A DNA stretch of 64,000 nt from Macrocybe gigantea (Eukaryota; Basidiomycota; Agaricomycetes; Agaricales; Callistosporiaceae), in assembly GCA_011319805.1 (NCBI GenBank), contig SJRY01000065.1, positions 62,001 to 126,000 of the forward strand, given 5' to 3'. Made by a program: the position numbers and the translations under genes. This document shows, piece by piece, positions 58,233 through 64,000 of the stretch. The notes below the pieces were generated by a model. That model was not told the origin of the DNA. It was given only the letters and a program-made list of their open reading frames with translations, and made no database searches. Each line of letters begins with the position of its first letter. Position 1 is the stretch's first letter.

Positions 58233-59585
58233 TCAAACTGTCTTGATATATTCATCTCCATCTGTTGGAAGTGTGGAGATCGAGTGTACGGCTTCTGCTG
58301 TTCTTCGGTTTAAGCTCTTCTTGAGTAGGAAACAAGGGGCTATTCCTGTCATTCCTGCTTTCCCTGTGAGGTCTACGAATTCATCCAGGAATTCGTCGAT
58401 GGGTCGGTTTCCCTGTCTGATATTGAATAGTTTGCTTCCTGCTTGTAATGGTGACATGACGTTGCTGAATCGTGTCTCTATCTCGGTTATGAAGTCAGCC
58501 CATGTGCTTTGGTTGGTAGTGGTGTCGATCTTCTTTGATGCCCAGTGGGCTCTGGGTCCATCGGTCATTCTAGACAGGACCGCTCCAATCTTCTGTGTAT
58601 CCATGAGGTCTCCATGTGCGGTTATATAAAGTTTCATCTTCCTCCACCAAATATCGAAGGACGTTCGATCTCCTGTAAAGGATTTCGGGTCAGCGATGAT
58701 TCCCTTGTATTCTGTCGTCATCCTTTGGGGGGTTTCTTCATCATTCTCTTGGTCTTGGTTTTCCTGTTCCTGGATCTGTTGTTCTTGGGTCTGCTGTGCT
58801 TGTGCTTGGGCTTGCTGTTCTTGGAGCTGTTTCTGTCTTCGCTCTTCTCTCTGTTCTTTCCAGTAGTCTAGGTCGACTCCTGTGATTCTACAAGCTTGTT
58901 CAAAATCAGCCCACTCTGCGGCAGTCGGTCCATTTGTCTTTGGTAATCCTTTTCACTCCCTCCACTGATAGTATTCATCCCAGTCGCTGTTGCTTACTTT
59001 TGCCACGGTGGTGCGATTCTTTCCTTATGCAGTGCTTCGGCAGATTGGTCCTCTGAAGGGGTTCGGCGGTTTCGTTCCTATATGTCCTTGACTTTGGTGT
59101 CGTTCTCATTGGTTCTGTCATATGCTCTGTGCATCGTACCCTCTCTGTATTAGTATGTCCTCTTCTTGTACCTGGTGATTGTAGTTTTCAATCTGCTGTT
59201 GTCTGAAGTTTCGGGCTTGTGTTTGTTCCTCTCTTGTTTTCTTGCGGATCGGTTCATCCTCTTCTTCGGCAGGAAGATTCTGGTCTGACCACAGCTCTTC
59301 TAGGCTTATCCCGTATTCTCCTTCTAGTAAGAGTTCTGTAATGAGTTGTGCTGCTCCGTCACTGAAAATCTCAGTGGGTTCGTCTGCAGTGGTGAAGGCA
59401 AACTCTCTCAGGAATGCCTGTTCTTCTTCGTCGCTACTTGGTGTAGGCATACACTCCCTCTTTCGTTTGTTTGAATTGCTAGTGTCTCTGCAGTTGGTGT
59501 GGACTGTCTCTGCAAATGGCATGGACTGCAATGTGTGATCTACTTCTCTGAGCCAGGTGCTCTCATCACTCATGCTAGTGTTCAC
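58233..59585 (-). pseudogene. Gypsy-A gag region: acidic leader ORF and capsid
   Basis: 59118-59585 starts MNTSMSDESTWLREVDHTLQ and is acidic, with a KKTREEQTQARNFRQQQIEN helix. A Gln-rich stretch (QAQAQQTQEQQIQEQENQ) near 58780 precedes MTTEYKGIIADPKSFTGDRT at 58721. The capsid domain follows: FDIWWRKMKLYITAHGDLMD, RPIDEFLDEFVDLTGKAGMT. Stops at about 59115, 58990 and 58230 break the frame. Gag builds the particle for reverse transcription. Confidence 0.85.
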
Positions 59586-59687
59586 TGGGTCAGTGACCGC
59601 TTGTCATCGAATGCTGATCAGGTCTTTGATAAAGCATGACATGGTGTGTGTGTGAGTCTGAGTGAGTCTCGACAAGGCTTAATATCT

Positions 59688-60007
59688 TGTTAGGCTAGAC
59701 GAATCTTAAGGGACTCGGGCAGACTAAGTGCGAGAGTGGTTTAAGATGATGGCAAGTGGAATATTAAGCCTAGCGCTACTGGTACATCTAGGAGCCTTTA
59801 TATATGTTACAGTACTCGAGCATGGACCATGGACTGTGCAAATGCTGTGGACTGCAGATGAGTAAGACTAAGGAGGAGATGACTCAGAGTGACTAGGGAA
59901 GTGGAATGACTTGATGGCTGCGCACTGCACAGCGTGATGGGGAGGATAAGGGATGTGGGAAGGATAAGATAAGAAAATGAATAGTCCTTTGGGCAGCGTC
60001 TGTAACA
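59688..60007 (-). repeat. Gypsy-A 5' LTR
   Basis: TGTTAGGCTAGACGAATC to GGCAGCGTCTGTAACA on the plus strand, 320 bp. It carries the 5' end and promoter for the minus-strand element. TTATATATG near 59800 may be the core promoter region. Confidence 0.95.
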
Positions 60008-61012
60008 TGCACCAGATTACATTCTGGCACATCCCTTCCTGATGGAAGTGGGCTATTCAGGTTGAAGCACACAACTCTGCATGTGAGCTTGACGTTTCCT
60101 TGGAACCTCATCCTCTCTATACTACAGACGCACTCTGCAAGGAGGTGGATGATGACATGCATACCTCTTGGTTCCACAATTCTGGAATCAAGAAATACAT
60201 TGGCACTTCCATGTTTTGATTTTACAATGCAGGAAAGCCAGAATCCTATGAGCACCCGCTGCATAAAAGAACAGGCTTCATGAAACTGGTGACAGGCAAT
60301 GAGTTGTTCACTTGTTGCTGTCGCATCACTTGCGGACATGCACCGATCAATGCATATCGAGCAAGGTTCAACTTTGTTGAGAGTGACAAATGCTCTTGCA
60401 GACATGGGCCTGAAGACTCCATCCATGTTATGACTTTGTGCCGTAACTGGAACAAGCCAACTGAATGCCAGTATGATGCCTTCGTGCATTTCTGGTTCAT
60501 CAAGTACCTCACATTGAATAAGGCAGCAGGTGCTTTCATTCCAGATCCGGTGGGCGGGTAACTGCCCTGCTGCAGCAGGGAATATTCGGGTTATGGCTCC
60601 TCATGGGGCCTTTGCATGGAAGCAACTGCAGCCAGCCTTGGGCTGGGGAACCTAGAGCATCAAACCAGTAGGGTGTTTGATAAAAGTGAACACCAAGCTT
60701 CATTGTGATTCACAGTTTTGGCGACACTTATTCATTATAGGCCCTGTTGGACCCTTTATGTAGAACTGACCACATCTGGCTTCTAGGAGCTGGGGGATGC
60801 AGGCTGAGCAGGCGAGCTAGCATGAGCACGAGCCTAAATGGCATGTGCACAGGCACAAGAGAACAGGGTTAGTGCACCTTCTATGTATATCTCCTCAGTC
60901 TGGTGTTAGTTGAACTAGTTGTATTTATTGTAGGTACCTCTGTGTATTTACAAGTGGACTGCCATTGAGCACCACTTTATAAATTGTTGATTTAAAAAAA
61001 AAAAAAAAAAAA
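60008..61012 (+). pseudogene. LINE-A part 2: end of ORF2, 3' UTR, poly-A
   Basis: The reading continues directly from 50940: QITFWHIPS, then ISCELDVSLEPH-like, KKYIGTSMF, HKRTGFMKLVTGNELF and CSCRHGPEDSIHVMTLC, ending AGAFIPDPVGG at 60561. Two stops replace Trp and Arg. The 3' UTR holds GTAGGTACCTCTGTG, TTTACAAGTGGACTGCCA and a poly-A at about 60993-61012. It confirms that Gypsy-A split one LINE. Confidence 0.93.
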
Positions 61013-61013
61013 A

Positions 61014-62140
61014 GCCCTTCAAGTGGAGGACTCTTATCACCATCTCCTTTGCAGGATAGATGCTAGACTAACCAGTGGAATTCTGTGTCTAGACCTCAGA
61101 ATCAACTTGGATTCAAAGCCTGGATTAGTCATTCAGATGAACCTGCAGAGAATAAGTCTTCTTGGGTCAGAGTCAGGAGACTGCCCTGTTCTGCCACAGT
61201 CCAAATTTCAGCCAAGGAATGAGTTATCAAAAGGCCAAGCTGACAGCAAGCTGGGTATTGGTAAGCCCCACCTACTTTACTTTTCCTGTTTCTGAGCACA
61301 TGATTTGCTGATGCCTAGAGGGCATGGATTCCCAATTGTATCCCAGGTCTCTGCCTTGCCAGCATCTAGCCCCAGTGTGCATCCTAGACCTAAGGCCTAG
61401 GCCAGAGAGTTCTACACCCATGCTTAACCCGGTTATGCATGCCCCACAAGAAGGTCTCAGGCTCTTACCCGAGCAGTGCTTTATGGTCATGTAGTGGCTA
61501 CCCCTGGGCCTGAGGACTCCCCAAGTATGCCCAAGGACTGATCCACACTACCAATACTGAATAATGACTAGGTTCTCTGTCTAATCCAATTGGTTAGACT
61601 GGGCCCGAGATTTAAACTCTATCTAAGATTAACCAGTAGGGGGTGTCCTGTCCTAAGCTCGCAGTCTGAAGAGACTCCCTATTACAGGATGTGCGGCACC
61701 TTCTGGAGGCATGCATGCTCTGGAATGCCCTATTACAGGGTGCGCATCATAGGTCGGATTGTTCTCATGTCCCTCTCTTGCTTACCATGCCCTGTGCTTT
61801 CACTCCCTATTTGATCACATGACTTAATCACATAACCATTTCAGGCACAGCCTGTCAGGGGTTGCCTAACCTGCCACTTTGGGCTTCCACAATCATCCCT
61901 ATCATGTGACCAGGTTACTACCCTAGTTACAAAAGGTCATATAACTGTGGTACTGCCTCAGAGTTGATTACCAACCTGAGTCACTGAGCACATGACTGTA
62001 ACCAATGATGGGTCACATGCCTATCCCTACTTTCAAGGTACAGGGGATGAGTAGGAATCAAACCTACAATCTTTCTAATGACTGCACAGCCACCTCTTCA
62101 GTCTTTAGTGGCAATTAAACCACTGAGCTACTGGGGCCCC
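61014..62140 (-). mobile_element. tRNA-headed retroposon S3, reversed, without the LINE tail
   Basis: It is the reverse complement of 46723-47830, with the tRNA-like head at 62040-62140 (CTACTGGGGCCCC at its end). Its 3' end (GAAGGGCTT, minus strand) stops just where S1 passes into the LINE-derived tail. There it meets the poly-A of LINE-A head to head. No target duplication is seen. CpG is strongly depleted, so it is older than S2. Confidence 0.85.
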
Positions 62141-62232
62141 CTCTTCTTTGATCAGCAGATTTAGCTGCATGGACAAAGCAAAGGCCACTTCCTGCCTATG
62201 AGGTGATTTCTTTTTGGAGACAACCTTGTAAC
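62141..62232 (+). pseudogene. LINE ORF2 linker fragment
   Basis: CTTCTTTGATCAGCAG joined to ATTTAGCTGCATGGACAAAG, both matching 48697-48775 with the middle deleted, ending at ACAACCTTGTAAC. It is too short to hold more. Confidence 0.75.
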
Positions 62233-62305
62233 TTTTTTTTTTTTTTTTTTTTTTTTTAAAATCAAGAATTTATAACTCAATGGCAGTCCACTTGTAAATA
62301 CTTGT
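62233..62305 (-). mobile_element. Severely 5'-truncated LINE tail, reversed
   Basis: A poly-T run of about 24 is followed by AAAATCAAGAATTTATAACT and CAATGGCAGTCCACTTGTAA, the LINE 3' end on the minus strand. Similar words CTTGTAAC and CTTGTAGC flank it and may be a blurred target duplication. Confidence 0.7.
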
Positions 62306-62413
62306 AGCAACAGAAAGTGATGATGATTATGTAATAAACATATCAATGTGATTGGCCAGTATTGAATTTGAGATCATATTGTTTTCTGCTTTACAAGCAC
62401 GACTCCATTATTC

Positions 62414-63258
62414 ATGGTACTACCCAAAACTAGTCATCGTGAGATATCCCCTGAGCAGAAGAATCAGCTTATTAGAGCCATCCTTGCTGGCAAACCAGTT
62501 GCCAAAGCTGCCCACCTCATCCACATCCATGATCCCATGGCATGACACATCTGGGAAAAGTACAAAAAAACCCACTCCACCAAGAATCTCCCCCATTCTG
62601 ATCGACCATCCAAGGTTACAGAGTGTGACAAATGTCAGATTGTACAGACTGCCTGAAGATAGTGCAGGGCACCTTTTTCTGAGATCAAAAATCAACTTGG
62701 TCTAAATGTTGGCATAATGACCATCTGCACTGTTCTCACTCAAGCAGGCTATCACCGATGGGTTGCCCACAAGAAGCCCTTCCTCAGCCGACACCATCGT
62801 TCCCTTCACATGTCTTGGGCTCACCTCTATCATCACTTTTTGCACTGCCAATGGAACAAGGTCATGTGGTCAGATGAGGCATATGTTTATGTCAGCGAGA
62901 AATCATGGTCGGGTCTTTGTCACATACCGTGCTGATGAAAATTCATGGAGGGCTGTATTGTTCTGACCTTCAAGCAATCACCAGTCTGTGTCTGTTAGAA
63001 GTGCCCCTCCTGTCTGGACTTGTGCATAGAACAGCACCCAGGCTATGTGCCTAGCAATGCACATAGCCTTCTACATGTATATATAGGTAGCACAGAGTGC
63101 CTTGAAGTCCCCAGTGTTCTCACTCAGGACTTCTAGATTCTAAGGCTCATTCAGAGTGTTCCCTGTGCCTAGTGTTAACAGTGTCATGATATGGGGATGC
63201 ATCATAGAGGGTCAGAAAGGGCTGCTGGTTGTGCTTGAGTATCTGGGAGGGAAGGATG
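62414..63258 (+). pseudogene. Tc1/mariner-like transposase, a second family, interrupted
   Basis: From ATG 62414: SPEQKNQLIRAILAGKPVAK (helix-turn-helix), stops at about 62543, 62655 and 62661, then WVAHKKPFLSRHHRSLHMSW and VMWSDEAYVYVS (first catalytic Asp). A frameshift near 62905 leads to RVFVTYRADENS. The reading then passes through a solo LTR (62993-63180) and resumes MIWGCIIEGQKGLLVVLEYL until the poly-T at 63260. The second Asp and the Glu are not in the window. It is different from the family at 8116 and 17031. No termini are visible. Confidence 0.8.
62993..63180 (+). repeat. Copia solo LTR, short form (188 bp)
   Basis: TGTTAGAAGTGCCCC to CTAGTGTTAACA, with GTGTC on both sides (62988-62992 and 63181-63185). 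It matches 42472-42874, but the array of ~30-bp units has collapsed to one and the duplicated TAGTGTTCTCACTC segment is single. Confidence 0.93.
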
Positions 63259-63259
63259 G

Positions 63260-64000
63260 TTTTTTTTTTTTTTTTTAAATCAACAATTTATAAAGCGGTG
63301 CTCAATGGCAGTCCGCTTGTAAATACATGAGGGTACCTACAATAGATACAACTAGTCCGAGTATGACCAGACTGAGGGGATATACATAGAGGGCACACTC
63401 ACCCTGTTGTCTCCTGCCCATGCGTGCACTAATTAGGTGCGCACTCATGCTGACTCGCCTGCTAGGCCTGCGTTTCGATGTAAGGTACTTAACAAACCAG
63501 GAATGCACAAAGGCATCATACTGGCATTCGGCTGGCCTGGTCCAATTACAGCACAAGGTCATGACATGGACAGGGTCTTCAGATCCCTGTCTGCAGGAGC
63601 ATCCATCGCTCTTGACAAAGTTGAACTGTGCTCGATATGCATTGATTGGCACATGTCTGCAGGCCATGCAATAGCAACGAGTGAACAGCTCATTGCCTGT
63701 CACCAACTTTATGAAGCTCGTTCTTTTATGGAGCTGGCACTCATAGGACTCTGGTTTCCCTGCATCATGAAAATGGAACATAGAGGCACCAATGTATTTC
63801 TTGATTCCAGACTCACAGAACCAAGAGGTATGCATTTCATTGTCCGCCTCCTTACGGAGTGCATCAGTAGTATAGAAGGGATGAAGTCCCTGAGGGATGT
63901 CGAGGCCACGTGCTGACTCGTGGGCTTCGGCTTGGATAGCCCACTTCCAAGGGGAAGAGATGTGTCAGAATGCAATCTGGTGCAGCTCAAGAGCTGGTTG
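63260..64000 (-). pseudogene. LINE 3' part, reversed, running off the window
   Basis: A poly-T at 63260-63277, then the LINE 3' UTR and, on the minus strand from the right edge, HTSWFCESGIKKYIGASMFH, KLVTGNELFTRCYCMACRHV and CSCRQGSEDPVHVMTLC. The normal end of ORF2 is altered after FVKYLTS by a deletion. It interrupts the Tc1-like transposase. CpG decay is moderate. Confidence 0.88.

Larger units (their letters stand above)
50941..60007 (-). mobile_element. Gypsy-A: full-length LTR chromovirus (9067 bp with its insert)
   Basis: LTRs are 50941-51260 and 59688-60007, both 320 bp. The target duplication TGCAC is at 50936-50940 and 60008-60012. A purine tract AAAGAGAGGGTGA (minus strand, about 51261-51275) precedes the 3' LTR. 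Gag, protease, RT, RNase H, integrase and chromodomain read on the minus strand. It sits inside the LINE-A RNase H and itself contains the chimeric retroposon 51528-54370; without that it is about 6.2 kb. Confidence 0.96.

Overview
The window is eukaryotic and most likely comes from an Agaricomycete (mushroom-forming basidiomycete). The evidence is short 50-75 bp introns in the host genes, a GPI-type chitin deacetylase, chromodomain Gypsy elements, LINEs with a C-terminal RNase H, a Crypton-like tyrosine recombinase and a Rad2/XPG-type nuclease of a kind common in mushroom genomes. I cannot name the species.

Layout. 1-20.3 kb is nested transposable elements: a LINE fragment, a truncated Copia LTR, a reversed and internally deleted LINE, part of chromovirus Gypsy-A, and a decayed Gypsy-1 (+). 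Inside Gypsy-1 sit a complete Gypsy-2 (-) and two equal-length Tc1-like elements. 20.3-23.5 kb is a 3.2-kb TA-flanked DNA transposon with an intron-containing DDE transposase, inserted in the LTR of a Gypsy-3 remnant. 23.8-35.1 kb is the host gene island: a FAH-family hydrolase with a signal peptide, chitin deacetylase, mitochondrial EF-G (MEF1), SEC13, 3'(2'),5'-bisphosphate nucleotidase (MET22/HAL2) and a small membrane protein. 35.7-36.6 kb is a degenerate ~150-165 bp tandem repeat. 37.2-41.9 kb holds decayed minus-strand genes: a tyrosine recombinase with a GCR1_C-like tail, an XPG-I nuclease and an unrecognised reading. 42.0-64.0 kb is a second, deeper nest: a LINE fragment, a Copia element carrying its own LINE and tRNA-headed insertions, a long LINE (LINE-A) split by a 9.07-kb Gypsy-A, and in Gypsy-A a chimeric tRNA-headed/LINE retroposon. 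A Tc1-like remnant, a solo LTR and a reversed LINE close the window.

How it fits together. Target-site duplications (TSDs) readable in the sequence fix many insertion orders. Old copies have lost CpG and gained stops of the C-to-T type (TGG to TAG/TGA, CGA to TGA, CAA/CAG to TAA/TAG), while young copies remain CpG-rich. The most unusual item is a family of ~1.2-kb tRNA-headed retroposons whose 3' tail is the tail of the resident LINE. One member (51528-54370) is fused to the 3' half of the LINE ORF2 and lies between perfect 16-bp target duplications, so it moved as one chimeric unit.
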